A stretch of 39,760 bases of DNA from an uncultured Bacteroidaceae bacterium. Its GTDB lineage: Bacteria; Bacteroidota; Bacteroidia; Bacteroidales; Bacteroidaceae. The stretch covers positions 1-39,760 of the forward strand of contig CAJOJD010000012.1 of assembly GCA_905234745.1 (NCBI GenBank), written 5' to 3'. The notes under the pieces are model-generated. The model saw nothing but the letters and a program-made list of their open reading frames with translations, had not been told where the DNA came from and did no database searches. This document shows positions 8,221-16,576 of the stretch, one piece after another. Made by a program: the position numbers and the translations under genes. Within the stretch, counting starts at the first letter, position 1. The number at the start of each line of letters is the position of its first letter.

Positions 8221-8252
8221 TTTGGTGGAGTACTTAAAAGTGTGTATTTTTG
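8221..8252 (+). promoter_or_regulatory. Consensus promoter for the ferredoxin gene
   Basis: TTTG (8221-8224), 20 bases, TATTTTTG (8245-8252). The spacing and boxes match the Bacteroidetes consensus, with a leader of about 25 bases to the ATG at 8284. Confidence 0.8.
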
Positions 8253-8283
8253 CCCCACAAAAACCTAAAAACAAAAGACAACT

Positions 8284-8454
8284 ATGGCATACGTAATTGG
8301 TGACGACTGCATCGCTTGCGGAACTTGCATCGATGAGTGCCCGTCAGAGGCTATCTCAGAGGGCGATAAGTACTCAATCAACCCTGATCTGTGCGTAGAC
8401 TGCGGCACTTGCGCCGGTGTCTGCCCTTCAGAGGCAATCCACCCGGGAGAATAA
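8284..8454 (+). CDS. 2[4Fe-4S] ferredoxin
   Basis: This short ORF encodes 56 aa, MAYVIGDDCIACGTCIDECP..., with two CxxCxxCxxxCP cluster motifs: CIACGTCIDECP near residue 9 and CVDCGTCAGVCP near residue 37. This is a clostridial-type ferredoxin carrying two [4Fe-4S] clusters, a soluble low-potential electron carrier for enzymes such as pyruvate:ferredoxin oxidoreductase. It has its own consensus promoter and a 20-bp terminator, so it is monocistronic. The acidic residues around the clusters are typical of the family. Confidence 0.96.
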   Translation: MAYVIGDDCIACGTCIDECPSEAISEGDKYSINPDLCVDCGTCAGVCPSEAIHPGE

Positions 8455-8467
8455 TTCTCCAGAGAAC

Positions 8468-8512
8468 AAACAAAAAGCAGGGGTTCCGGATTGGAACCCC
8501 TGCTTTTTGTTT
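8468..8512. terminator. Strong bidirectional terminator (ferredoxin / aminotransferase)
   Basis: 8468-8487 and 8493-8512 form a perfect 20-bp stem around loop GGATT, with A-rich and T-rich ends. It lies between the convergent ferredoxin and aminotransferase genes and can serve both. Confidence 0.92.
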
Positions 8513-8520
8513 CAGTCTTC

Positions 8521-9711
8521 TTATTTCAGGTTGGCAAGTGCCTCCTTGATACGACGGAAAGCCTCGATGATCTTGTCCTCGCTGGTAGCGTAACTGAAGC
8601 GGATACACTCGGGTGATCCGAAAGCGGTACCGCCTACTGTTGCAACGTGACCAACCTCGAGCAAGTACATAGCCAGATCCTCGGCGCTGTTAATCACCTT
8701 GTCGCCATAACGCTTGCCAAAGTATGAATCACACTTGGGGAACAGATAGAAAGCACCCTGAGGATTGTTAACCTCAAAGCCGGGAATCTCCTTGGCAAGA
8801 GATACAATCAGGTCGCGACGCTTCTGGAACACCTGACGCATTTTCTCAACATCATCCTGCGGGCCGTCAAATGCCACCTGAGCCGCCTTCTGGGCGACTG
8901 AGCAGGTGCCGCTGGTATACTGGCCCTGCAGCTTGTTGCAAGCCTTTACAAGCCATTCGGGACCAGCCATAAAGCCGATACGCCATCCGGTCATGGCATA
9001 AGCCTTTGAAACTCCATTGATGACAGCGATACGGTCCTTGTCAACGAACTGTGCAAGGCTGTTGTGGCCGCCGATGAAGTTGATGTGCTCGTAAATCTCA
9101 TCGGATACGATGAATACATCGGGGTATTTGTTGAGAACCTTGGCGATTGACTCAAGTTCCTGCTTTGTATAAACTGAACCTGTAGGATTTGAAGGTGAGC
9201 AGATCATGATAGCCTTGGTCTTGGGAGTGATGGCAGCCTCAACCTGAGCGGCTGTTACCTTGAAGTCCTGATCGATACCGGCCTTGATGACAACGGGAAC
9301 ACCGCCGGCCAGCTTTACCATCTCGGGATAGCTTACCCAGCAGGGTGAAGGCAGAAGCACCTCATCGCCCGGGTTGATGATAGCCATGATGACGTTGCAG
9401 AGTGACTGCTTGGCACCGGTCGAAACCAGAATCTCGGCGGGAGCGTAGTCAAGACCGTTCTCGCGCTTGAGCTTATCGGCGCAGGCCTTGCGCAGCCACA
9501 TGTAACCCGGAACGGGAGAATACTTGGAGTAGTTCTGCTCCACGGCCTCAACAGCAGCCTTCTTTACGTAATCAGGTGTATTGAAGTCGGGCTCGCCCAC
9601 ACTCATGTTAACCACATCGACACCCTGTGCCGAAAGTTCATTACTCTTCTGCAGCATTGCGAAAGTGGCCGATGCTGCGAGTCTGTTGACTCGATCTGAA
9701 ATCTGTCCCAT
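8521..9711 (-). CDS. PLP-dependent class I aminotransferase (aspartate aminotransferase-like)
   Basis: This is a 396-aa fold-type I aminotransferase. Visible motifs are the N-terminal VGEPDFNTP, the phosphate-binding STGAKQSL (98-105), CSPSNPTGSVY with the substrate-binding Asn, VSDEIYEHI with the PLP-contacting Asp and Tyr, and VSKAYAMTGWRIGF with the Schiff-base lysine at K236. C-terminal IRFSYATS supplies the substrate-carboxylate arginine. The class is mostly aspartate aminotransferase, interconverting aspartate and oxaloacetate, but substrate range cannot be read from sequence. The ATG overlaps the stop of the upstream LptF/LptG gene by one base (TAATG), indicating coupled translation. 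Confidence 0.9.
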   Translation of the reverse strand: MGQISDRVNRLAASATFAMLQKSNELSAQGVDVVNMSVGEPDFNTPDYVKKAAVEAVEQNYSKYSPVPGYMWLRKACADKLKRENGLDYAPAEILVSTGAKQSLCNVIMAIINPGDEVLLPSPCWVSYPEMVKLAGGVPVVIKAGIDQDFKVTAAQVEAAITPKTKAIMICSPSNPTGSVYTKQELESIAKVLNKYPDVFIVSDEIYEHINFIGGHNSLAQFVDKDRIAVINGVSKAYAMTGWRIGFMAGPEWLVKACNKLQGQYTSGTCSVAQKAAQVAFDGPQDDVEKMRQVFQKRRDLIVSLAKEIPGFEVNNPQGAFYLFPKCDSYFGKRYGDKVINSAEDLAMYLLEVGHVATVGGTAFGSPECIRFSYATSEDKIIEAFRRIKEALANLK

Positions 9712-11600
9712 TATTTAGTTTGTTTGTTGTTTGTCATATAATCAACAAGGTTATCGGCTGCCTGTGCAGTCTTTACCATCTGTCGTTTCAGTTTGCGGGT
9801 AAACAACCACGCACGGAACTCGAACAGCAGTCCAAGCGGAAATACTATGCCCACGAATTTATTGGCCCACTCCTTCGCAAACGGAGGCTGTACGCCATGA
9901 CTCTGCAGTAGCGGGAACCCGTTGAGCAAATCCAGCTCCACACGGTCACGGCTGTTACCGAGTTCTGAAACAAGTTCCTCAAGTTCATCACTGAGTTTAT
10001 TCATCTCTGATCCATCCACACTGCCGAAAAACAGATTGCGGTAATTGGGGATGGAATTGAGCAACCTGGACTGTTCAAGTTCGGTGCTCATACGCTTGAT
10101 ATCTGCAAGTGAGGCAAGGCACTTTGTCCGGTCCGGATCATCAATAACCACATCCTTACGGACGATATGACGCTGCACCTTGGTACCGAACCAGTATCTG
10201 AAGAACTCAATGATAACATCCCATTGGAACAGTGTGGAGTCTCCATTGGCCTTCACCGTAAAGAAGACGCTCAATGGCGTCAGGACCATTACGCTGAACC
10301 AGCATCCCACAATACTCCATTCTCCCTCGCGGAACATCTTCTCGCCCGATACGGACGTGATGTAAAACAGGATGAATGTCAATACCGATACAATGACCGG
10401 AATGCCCAGACCTCCCTTTCTGATGATGGCACCCAACGGAGCGCCTATGAAGAAGAAAATCAGTATTGAGATTGAGTTGGTTATCTTTTTCATCCACTCT
10501 ATCCAGTGACGGCGGATGGTCCTGTCTCCATAATACATGTTGGAACTCTTGATTGCCAGGTCACTAGCCTGAGTCTGTATCTTGGAGCGCATGTCATTCC
10601 TGATGTCAAACTGCTGAGTGCGGCTTGAAACGGCAAACACGCTGTCGGCATTAATAATCTTTGCCTTGAGACGGTCAAACATTACCGAGTCATTTTTCTG
10701 CATACGGTATGTGGCAAGCGCGGTAACCTGGAATTCGCTCATATTACCGCGGCCGATGCTGTCCTGGTTGTTGGAAAGGGAGTCTATGGTATGCTTGATC
10801 TCATTCATGTTCTTACTCATAGCCTGAGAACTCACCAATGCGTCAGGAGCCTCCTTCATGTCAGAATCAAACTCAAGCAGGATATGTTTCTCGCGGAATC
10901 CCTCACGGCGGTATGGTTTGCCGTTGCTGTCAATATCCTTCTCCTGACAGAACTGCTCACCGCTGTAGAGATGCAGATACAGATGCTGCTTATCGGCCGT
11001 AGTCTCCATATAGGCCGAATCGGATACGATGACGCTCAGATTCTCATAACCGTCACGATGGTCATATATAGTCACGTCATACAGTGTACCGGTGTTGAAA
11101 TCCTTATGCTTTACATACATGTTGAATCCACGGATCTGGCTATAGAAAACACCCTCGGGTATCTCCAGCTCGGGATTCTTCTCATTTATGGAGTAGATAA
11201 GCGAATAGAGGTTCTTGGCGGCATGCGGCACCGTCACATTCTGGAAATAGAACGATACACCCGCCAACAAGACGGAAAAAATCATGACCGGACGCATGAT
11301 CCTGAGCAATGGAATGCCCGATGTCTTCATGGCCAGCAGCTCCAGACGCTCGCCAAAGTTTCCGAACGTAATGAGCGATGCCATGAGTACTGCAAGAGGC
11401 AATGCCTGAGGTACAAGCGTAAGGGCAAACTCCCAGAAGAACTGGGCCAGCAGAACAAAGTTGAGACCCTTGCCTACCAGGTCTTCGGCATAACGCCAGA
11501 CCACGTTCATGAGGAGCACGAAAAGACATATGGCAAACGCTGCCACGAACAGCAGCAGAAAGCTCTTCAGAATAAAGATATCAAGTCTTTTCGGTCTCAT
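9711..11600 (-). CDS. LptF/LptG family permease (LPS export)
   Basis: This 629-aa membrane protein of the YjgP/YjgQ family begins MRPKRLDIFILKSF. Three N-terminal transmembrane helices fall within residues 1-125. A periplasmic beta-rich domain follows (about 125-385). A C-terminal membrane block around 390-460 includes SILIFFFIGAPLGAIIRKGGLGIPV, the conserved family loop. A long charged cytoplasmic tail of about 150 residues follows, ending in another hydrophobic stretch (KFVGIVFPLGLLFEFRAWLF). LptF and LptG extract lipopolysaccharide from the inner membrane with the ATPase LptB. The long tail is usual in Bacteroidetes, so I do not assign F or G. It lies between the START-like gene and the aminotransferase on one strand. 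Confidence 0.88.
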   Translation of the reverse strand: MRPKRLDIFILKSFLLLFVAAFAICLFVLLMNVVWRYAEDLVGKGLNFVLLAQFFWEFALTLVPQALPLAVLMASLITFGNFGERLELLAMKTSGIPLLRIMRPVMIFSVLLAGVSFYFQNVTVPHAAKNLYSLIYSINEKNPELEIPEGVFYSQIRGFNMYVKHKDFNTGTLYDVTIYDHRDGYENLSVIVSDSAYMETTADKQHLYLHLYSGEQFCQEKDIDSNGKPYRREGFREKHILLEFDSDMKEAPDALVSSQAMSKNMNEIKHTIDSLSNNQDSIGRGNMSEFQVTALATYRMQKNDSVMFDRLKAKIINADSVFAVSSRTQQFDIRNDMRSKIQTQASDLAIKSSNMYYGDRTIRRHWIEWMKKITNSISILIFFFIGAPLGAIIRKGGLGIPVIVSVLTFILFYITSVSGEKMFREGEWSIVGCWFSVMVLTPLSVFFTVKANGDSTLFQWDVIIEFFRYWFGTKVQRHIVRKDVVIDDPDRTKCLASLADIKRMSTELEQSRLLNSIPNYRNLFFGSVDGSEMNKLSDELEELVSELGNSRDRVELDLLNGFPLLQSHGVQPPFAKEWANKFVGIVFPLGLLFEFRAWLFTRKLKRQMVKTAQAADNLVDYMTNNKQTK

Positions 11601-11680
11601 TCAGAGATGCAAATTTTTCCAACCTGCGAAGGTACGAAAAAAATGCATGTTATTTGACCAGTTAGGAATATTTCAGGTTT

Positions 11681-12082
11681 CTACAGACCGCAGCGGCGCA
11701 GAGCATCCATTGAGGTATCCCAAAGACTGCGGACTTCCTCCTCGGCATCAGAATCAGCAAAGTCAATTATCTCGAGTGAGTAGTTTGAAGTCAGGTCATT
11801 CTTGTGGATGCGCATTTCAAAAAATGTACCAGGCTCCTCATCCATCCAATGGAAACGTACATACGTATTCTGACGGCAGTTTATAAGCTCTGCTTCACGG
11901 GACTCGTGTTTTCCCCAAACGAAACTGAATATTTTCCCGTCGGTACGGACATCATCTGCGAACCATGATGTCAGACCCGGAGCAGTCGAGATAGCCTCCC
12001 ATATCATTGGCACGGACTGCGAACTCAGCCCATATTCAAGAACAACTTTGATCTTGGACGGTATATTCTTATCTGTAGCCAT
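11681..12082 (-). CDS. START-like domain protein (SRPBCC fold)
   Basis: This is a 133-aa soluble protein without signal peptide. The pattern VPMIWEAISTAPGLTSWFADDV, then FSFVWGKHESREAELI, YVRFHWMDEEPGTFFEMRI and a C-terminal amphipathic helix WDTSMDALRRCGL, matches the START-like (AHSA1-related) proteins of Bacteroidetes. These helix-grip folds enclose a hydrophobic cavity for small ligands or lipids, but the ligand of this family is not known to me. It is 80 bases upstream of the LptF/LptG permease on the same strand, which hints at, but does not prove, a link to envelope lipids. Confidence 0.8.
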   Translation of the reverse strand: MATDKNIPSKIKVVLEYGLSSQSVPMIWEAISTAPGLTSWFADDVRTDGKIFSFVWGKHESREAELINCRQNTYVRFHWMDEEPGTFFEMRIHKNDLTSNYSLEIIDFADSDAEEEVRSLWDTSMDALRRCGL

Positions 12083-12182
12083 AATAATTCGTACTTTCGT
12101 TATAATGCAAAGAAATATTAAAATCTTTTAATTTCCAAGAGAAAGCATAACAAATTTCTAACAAAAATTGGGGACTGAAAAG

Positions 12183-12213
12183 TTGCAGGTATCAAAAATC
12201 GGCATTACCTTTG
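12183..12213 (+). promoter_or_regulatory. Consensus promoter of the tRNA gene
   Basis: TTG (12183-12185), 20 bases, TACCTTTG (12206-12213), 19 bases before the mature tRNA 5' end. Exact Bacteroidetes consensus. Confidence 0.8.
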
Positions 12214-12232
12214 CACCCGCTTATTAAGCGAT

Positions 12233-12306
12233 GGCGGGATAGCTCAGCTGGTTAGAGCGCATGATTCATAATCATGAGGTCCCCGGTTCAATCCCGGGTC
12301 CCGCTA
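12233..12306 (+). tRNA. tRNA with anticodon CAU (tRNA-Met, elongator; Ile2 not excluded)
   Basis: A full cloverleaf can be drawn. The acceptor GGCGGGA pairs with TCCCGCT (one terminal G-T pair). The D-arm is GCTC...GAGC with GGTTA in its loop. The anticodon stem CATGA/TCATG encloses loop TTCATAA, so the anticodon is CAT. The T-arm is CCCGG-TTCAATC-CCGGG, and A73 is the discriminator. CCA is not encoded (the genome reads A-CAAA). The lack of three G-C pairs in the anticodon stem argues against initiator tRNA. Elongator Met and lysidine-modified Ile2 share this anticodon and cannot be separated by eye. Confidence 0.93.
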
Positions 12307-12307
12307 C

Positions 12308-12344
12308 AAAGTTTAGGAGGTCTCGATGACCTCCTAAACTTTTT
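12308..12344 (+). terminator. tRNA terminator, extended by an inverted copy of the tRNA 3' end
   Basis: AAAGTTTAGGAGGTC (12308-12322) pairs perfectly with GACCTCCTAAACTTT (12328-12342) around loop TCGAT, followed by more T. The symmetry continues outward: 12296-12307 (inside the tRNA T-arm and acceptor) is inversely repeated at 12345-12356 after a two-base bulge. Confidence 0.88.
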
Positions 12345-12368
12345 GTAGCGGGACCCATCCTTATTTTA

Positions 12369-12427
12369 GTTCGCCACAGCGAACGTGGCGGCCTCCGGCC
12401 GCTCTCGCTCGGGGTCTCGCTCGCCCC
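12369..12427. repeat. GC-rich palindromic intergenic segment
   Basis: This stretch carries GTTCGC-CACA-GCGAAC (12369-12384), overlapped by CGCCAC...GTGGCG (12372-12390), then GCGGCC-TCC-GGCCGC (12388-12402) and two near-copies of TCTCGCTCGSSSS. It is far more GC-rich than the AT-rich DNA on both sides. It has no ORF and may be a REP-like element or structured RNA. Confidence 0.45.
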
Positions 12428-12494
12428 AATACGTTTATACCTACGTGTCTTTCTCTTTTATTATAATTTAAGGTGGGGGTTACGGGAAAAAGTG

Positions 12495-12502
12495 TAATTT
12501 TG
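12495..12502 (+). promoter_or_regulatory. -7 box upstream of pta-ackA
   Basis: TAATTTTG fits TAnnTTTG, 43 bases before the pta ATG. No clear -33 element. Confidence 0.5.
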
Positions 12503-12545
12503 CGGTGCTTTTGCTAAGTGGAGTTTACAATTTAAGAGTTTATAT

Positions 12546-13559
12546 ATGGAATTAATGGAGGAGATTATTGCGCGTGCTAAGCAGAACAAGCAGCGCATTG
12601 TGTTGCCGGAGGGTACCGAGGAGCGTACTCTTAAGGCAGCCGACAGGGTTCTGGCCGACGGTGTGGCAGACCTTATCATCATAGGTAATAAATCTGAGAT
12701 TGAGGGACTTGCCGCACAGTGGGGTCTCAAGAACATCTCAAAGGCCACGATTGTTGATCCGGAGAACAATCCCAAGAAGGACTTTTATGCAAACCTGCTG
12801 TTCGAGCTGCGCAAGAACAAGGGCATGACAATTGAGGAGGCACAGCAGAAGGTTCTTGACCCTCTCTATCTGGGTTGCCTCATCATCAAGAACGGCGATG
12901 CCGACGGTCAGCTGGCTGGCGCCCGCAACACCACAGGCAACGTGCTCCGTCCCGCACTCCAGATAATCAAGACCGCTCCCGGCATATCGGTTGTATCGGG
13001 CGCATTCATAATGATAACCAAGACCCCGCAGTACGGTGAGAACGGCATCATGGTATTTGCCGATTGCGCCGTTACCCCCGTACCCGATGCAGACCAGCTG
13101 GCACAGATTGCAGTTGCATCGGCAGGCACAGCCACTGCAGTTGCCGGTTTCGCCGAGCCACGCGTTGCTATGCTGAGCTTCTCAACCAAGGGTTCTGCCA
13201 AGCATGAGGTCGTTGACAAGGTTACAACAGCTCTTGCCAAGGCTAAGGAACTGGCCCCCACCCTCAAGATTGACGGTGAGCTCCAGGCCGATGCCGCCAT
13301 CGTTCCTTCCGTTGGCGCAAGCAAGGCTCCGGGATCAGAGATTGCAGGTAAGGCAAACGTACTGGTATTCCCCAACCTGGAAGTTGGAAACATCGCTTAC
13401 AAGCTGGTACAGCGTATAGGTAACGCCGAGGCCATCGGCCCTATCCTTCAGGGTATTGCACGTCCCGTGAACGACCTGTCACGCGGCTGCTCAGTTGATG
13501 ACGTATATAAAATGATCGCTGTCACATCCAACCAGGCAATGGCAGCCAAAAAAGCATAA
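12546..13559 (+). CDS. pta: Phosphate acetyltransferase
   Basis: This 337-aa, single-domain Pta converts acetyl-CoA and phosphate to acetyl phosphate and CoA. It begins [33 protein letters not shown], the usual start of the short-form enzyme. Family segments visible are [62 protein letters not shown] and [19 protein letters not shown]. The length (about 330 aa) is that of the short Pta without the regulatory N-terminal domains of the E. coli enzyme. ackA follows after 6 bases, forming the acetate-producing, ATP-yielding pair expected in a fermentative anaerobe. Confidence 0.96.
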   Translation: MELMEEIIARAKQNKQRIVLPEGTEERTLKAADRVLADGVADLIIIGNKSEIEGLAAQWGLKNISKATIVDPENNPKKDFYANLLFELRKNKGMTIEEAQQKVLDPLYLGCLIIKNGDADGQLAGARNTTGNVLRPALQIIKTAPGISVVSGAFIMITKTPQYGENGIMVFADCAVTPVPDADQLAQIAVASAGTATAVAGFAEPRVAMLSFSTKGSAKHEVVDKVTTALAKAKELAPTLKIDGELQADAAIVPSVGASKAPGSEIAGKANVLVFPNLEVGNIAYKLVQRIGNAEAIGPILQGIARPVNDLSRGCSVDDVYKMIAVTSNQAMAAKKA

Positions 13560-13565
13560 CACAAG

Positions 13566-14765
13566 ATGAAGATTCTGGTATTGAACTGCGGCAGCTCGTC
13601 AATCAAATACAAGCTGTTTGACATGGACAGGAACGATGTCATTGCACAGGGCGGAATTGAGAAGATTGGCATGAAGGGATCCTTCCTGAAATTGACCGAT
13701 GCCAACGGCGAGAAGGTCGTTATTGAGAAGGAGATTCCCGAGCACACAGTAGGCGTAAAGTTCATATTTGAGATACTTACCGGCAGCCAGTACGGCGTAA
13801 TCAAGTCATTGGATGAGATCAATGCAGTTGGTCACCGCATGGTACACGGAGGCGAGAAGTTCAACAAGAGCGTTATCCTTACTCCCGATGTACTGGAGGC
13901 ATTCGCCGCCTGCAACGACCTGGCTCCCCTGCACAACCCCGCAAACCTGAAGGGTGTGAACGCTGTAAGCGAGTTGCTGCCAAACGTTCCGCAGGTAGGT
14001 GTGTTTGACACCGCATTCCATCAGACCATGCCCGATTATGCATATCTGTATGCTATCCCCTACGAGCTGTATCAGAAGTATGGCGTTCGCCGTTACGGAT
14101 TCCACGGAACATCACACCGTTTCGTATCGGGTGAGATATGCAAGTATCTTGGCATCAAGCCTGAGGGTTCAAAGATCATCACCTGCCACATAGGAAACGG
14201 CGGTTCAATAACCGCTGTAAAGGACGGCAAGAGCGTTGACACCACAATGGGTCTTACTCCTCTGGAGGGAATCATGATGGGTACCCGCAGCGGTGATATC
14301 GACGCAGGCGCAGTTACATTCCTCATGGAGAAGGAAGGACTGGACAGCACGGGCATGTCAAACCTGCTGAACAAGAAGTCAGGTCTGCTGGGCATATCGG
14401 GTGCATCGAGCGATATGCGTGAGGTTACCGCTTCTATGGAGGCTGGCAACGAGCGCGCTGCCCTGGCCAAGAAAATGTACGCTTACCGCATCAAAAAATA
14501 CATAGGCGCATTCGCTGCTGCAATGGGTGGCGTTGACGTAGTCGTATTCACCGGTGGTGTCGGTGAGAACCGTCACGAGGTCCGTGAAGCCGTATGCGAA
14601 GGTCTGGAGTTCCTGGGCATCAAGCTGGACAAGGAGCAGAATGCCAAGATTATGTTCGGCAAGGACGGAATCATAAGCACCGCAGACTCAAAGGTCAAGG
14701 TGGTTGTCTTACCGACCGATGAAGAACTGATGATAGCGCAAGACACGATGGCGCTGGTCAAATAA
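13566..14765 (+). CDS. ackA: Acetate kinase
   Basis: This 399-aa ASKHA-fold kinase converts acetyl phosphate and ADP to acetate and ATP. N-terminal MKILVLNCGSSSIKYKLFDM carries the conserved Asn and Ser of the phosphate site. GHRMVHGGEKF holds the catalytic arginine, FDTAFHQTMPDYAYLYAIP and RRYGFHGTSHRFVS are PROSITE-type signatures, HIGNGGSITAVKDGKSVDTTMGLTP binds phosphate, and VFTGGVGENRHEVR binds adenosine. The length is standard. It is co-transcribed with pta and ends in a strong bidirectional terminator shared with lpxH. Confidence 0.97.
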   Translation: MKILVLNCGSSSIKYKLFDMDRNDVIAQGGIEKIGMKGSFLKLTDANGEKVVIEKEIPEHTVGVKFIFEILTGSQYGVIKSLDEINAVGHRMVHGGEKFNKSVILTPDVLEAFAACNDLAPLHNPANLKGVNAVSELLPNVPQVGVFDTAFHQTMPDYAYLYAIPYELYQKYGVRRYGFHGTSHRFVSGEICKYLGIKPEGSKIITCHIGNGGSITAVKDGKSVDTTMGLTPLEGIMMGTRSGDIDAGAVTFLMEKEGLDSTGMSNLLNKKSGLLGISGASSDMREVTASMEAGNERAALAKKMYAYRIKKYIGAFAAAMGGVDVVVFTGGVGENRHEVREAVCEGLEFLGIKLDKEQNAKIMFGKDGIISTADSKVKVVVLPTDEELMIAQDTMALVK

Positions 14766-14793
14766 AAAAAGCTGCCCTCGGGCAGCTTTTTTT
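14764..14793. terminator. Bidirectional terminator between ackA and lpxH
   Basis: AAAAAAAGCTGCCC (14764-14777) and GGGCAGCTTTTTTT (14780-14793) form a 14-bp inverted repeat with a tight centre. It overlaps the ackA TAA and the lpxH stop region. Confidence 0.92.
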
Positions 14794-15556
14794 ATTTATT
14801 GTCACCTCCTTCAAGATAGTTGTGCATCGTCAGGGTCTTGCCGTCAAACACGGCATAGGTGTACTGGGTTATCCAGTCACCGATTATGAGCAGGCGGCTG
14901 GAATGGGACAGCATCAGATCCAACTCTATGTGGCGGTGGCCGAATATGAAGTAGTTGATGTCAGGATGTGACTTGAGATACTCCTTGGCATAAATGACCT
15001 GAAACTCCTTATCCTCACCCAGATATTTGTCAACTCCGTTCAAACGGTGATTCTCCATGCTTCTTTTTGCCCATGAAAGGCCAAAACGCATGCTCCACCT
15101 GGTAGGCAGCAGGGAGAACAGGAACTGGCACACACGGCTGCGGAAAATGCCTCTCATGAAACGGAACGTACGGCTGGGATCACCCATCCCGTCACCATGA
15201 GCCAGGAAGAACTCCTTGCCCATAATCTCGACAGTCATGGGTTCCTTGTGAAGAATGACACCGCACTCACGCTCCAGATAGCCGAATGACCACATATCGT
15301 GGTTGCCTATGAAATAGTGAACCTCAACGCCACGATCCGTCAGCTCTGATATCTTACCCAGAAAACGGGTATACCCCTTGGGGACCACATATTTGAACTC
15401 ATACCAGAAGTCAAACATGTCACCCATCATGTAGATTGCCTGAGCCTTGTCCTTGATATCATCAAGGAAACGCACCAGACGGCGTTCCTGCATGCGCTTA
15501 TGGTCAATAGCCCACGAGCCCAGGTGCGCATCGGAGATAAAATAAACCTGTTTCAT
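14792..15556 (-). CDS. lpxH: UDP-2,3-diacylglucosamine diphosphatase
   Basis: This 254-aa calcineurin-like metallophosphoesterase shows all the metal-binding motifs in order: SDAHLG, GDMFDFW, GNHDMW, HGDGMGD and GHRHIE. LpxH hydrolyses UDP-2,3-diacylglucosamine to lipid X and UMP in lipid A synthesis on the cytoplasmic side of the inner membrane. The FDFW after the second motif and the length suit the LpxH group rather than generic phosphodiesterases. It overlaps the upstream DUF59 gene by 4 bases (ATGA) and is the last gene of the efp-radC-DUF59-lpxH operon. Confidence 0.92.
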   Translation of the reverse strand: MKQVYFISDAHLGSWAIDHKRMQERRLVRFLDDIKDKAQAIYMMGDMFDFWYEFKYVVPKGYTRFLGKISELTDRGVEVHYFIGNHDMWSFGYLERECGVILHKEPMTVEIMGKEFFLAHGDGMGDPSRTFRFMRGIFRSRVCQFLFSLLPTRWSMRFGLSWAKRSMENHRLNGVDKYLGEDKEFQVIYAKEYLKSHPDINYFIFGHRHIELDLMLSHSSRLLIIGDWITQYTYAVFDGKTLTMHNYLEGGDNK

Positions 15557-15867
15557 ATCAGTCCCAATTCAAGTTTGGCCTCCTCACTCATCATATCCTT
15601 GTCCCATTCAGGCTCAAAGGTAAGATTGACCGTAGCCGATTTGACACATTCCAACCCTTCGACCCTTAGACGGACATCCTCAACAATGAAATCCGCCAGA
15701 GAGCAGCCGGGCGCGGTAAGCGTCATGTCAATGGAAACATTGGCATCATCATCGACATCGATCTTGTAGATAAGGCCAAGATTGTATATATCGACAGGTA
15801 TCTCAGGATCATAAACTGTCTTGAGTACCTCCACGACTTTCTCCTCTATATCAAACTTTTCACTCAT
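15553..15867 (-). CDS. DUF59/MIP18-family metal-sulfur cluster assembly factor
   Basis: This is a 104-aa protein of the SufT/PaaD/MIP18 family. YDPEIPVDIYNLGLIYKIDV and MTLTAPGCSLAD, with the conserved cysteine, are the family hallmarks. Members help mature Fe-S proteins; stand-alone forms are often found with suf operons, which are not visible here. There is no signal peptide. It is 6 bases downstream of radC and overlaps lpxH by 4 bases, so expression is probably coupled. Confidence 0.9.
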   Translation of the reverse strand: MSEKFDIEEKVVEVLKTVYDPEIPVDIYNLGLIYKIDVDDDANVSIDMTLTAPGCSLADFIVEDVRLRVEGLECVKSATVNLTFEPEWDKDMMSEEAKLELGLI

Positions 15868-15873
15868 CTCCTT

Positions 15874-16569
15874 TCAAAGCCGACCGTGGTCAGCATAACT
15901 GTAATATCCGCTGTCAGTGAATATGACATGGTCCAGTAGCGAAATATCCATCGTGTAGCATGCCTGTCTGACAGCTGTCGTCAACCCGTCGTCCGGACGG
16001 CTTGGAATCAGATTGCCTGACGGATGATTATGGCACATGACCACAGCCGTAGCCCTGTGCACAATCGCTTCACGTACTATAAGCCGGACATCGACCGATG
16101 CGCTTGTAAGGCCTCCCAGACTGATGAGCATACTTTCTATCACCCTGCCGGCCTGATTGAGCAGCAACACATGACACTCCTCGACCTGCTTATCGGCCAT
16201 GACAGGATAGAACCAGTCATAAATGTCACGCGACGTCCTGATAACGGGCTTACGCACAGGCTTCTCTTCCTTACGGCGTCTGCCCAACTCACATGCGGCC
16301 AGGATTGTTATTGCCTTGGCCTCACCTATTCCTTTAAAAGAGCATAGCTCCCCGACGCTAAGTTTTCCAAGTTCGGAAAGACTGTTGCGGCAGGAAGCCA
16401 TCACTTTTTGTGTCAAAGCCACCACCGAATCTTCAGTGTTTCCAGTGTGTATTAGAATCGCCAATAACTCAGCGTTTGTCAGCGCACTTGCGCCCTTTTG
16501 CTTCATCTTTTCACGGGGGCGATCCTCAACGGCCCACTGCTTAAGATTCAGCTTGTCTGGCTTAATCAT
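15874..16569 (-). CDS. radC: RadC family JAMM/MPN+ protein
   Basis: This 231-aa protein has an N-terminal helix-hairpin-helix region (LGKLSVGELCSFKGIGEAKAITILAACELG, about residues 66-96). A C-terminal MPN/JAMM metalloprotease-like domain carries the zinc motif HNHPSGNLIPSRPDD. The start region RPREKMKQKGASALTNAELLAILI is typical of RadC. The historical DNA-repair role is doubtful and the true substrate is unknown. It sits 7 bases downstream of efp and 6 bases upstream of the DUF59 gene. Confidence 0.93.
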   Translation of the reverse strand: MIKPDKLNLKQWAVEDRPREKMKQKGASALTNAELLAILIHTGNTEDSVVALTQKVMASCRNSLSELGKLSVGELCSFKGIGEAKAITILAACELGRRRKEEKPVRKPVIRTSRDIYDWFYPVMADKQVEECHVLLLNQAGRVIESMLISLGGLTSASVDVRLIVREAIVHRATAVVMCHNHPSGNLIPSRPDDGLTTAVRQACYTMDISLLDHVIFTDSGYYSYADHGRL

Positions 16570-16576
16570 TCATATC

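Noticed and set aside
11637-11652. AAAAAAATGCATGTT shared by the regions upstream of the LptF/LptG gene and of susC (28184-28197)
   Set aside because: A single AT-rich 15-base match at different distances from the genes is too weak to call a regulatory motif.
10791-11657. 288-aa plus-strand ORF opposite the LptF/LptG gene
   Set aside because: It is a shadow of a well-supported membrane protein on the other strand; composition (many His, Gln, Cys, Arg) is typical of an antisense frame.
12233-12430. Integrated mobile element at the tRNA
   Set aside because: No integrase gene and no direct repeat of the tRNA 3' end in the window; only an inverted copy is present, and pta follows normally.
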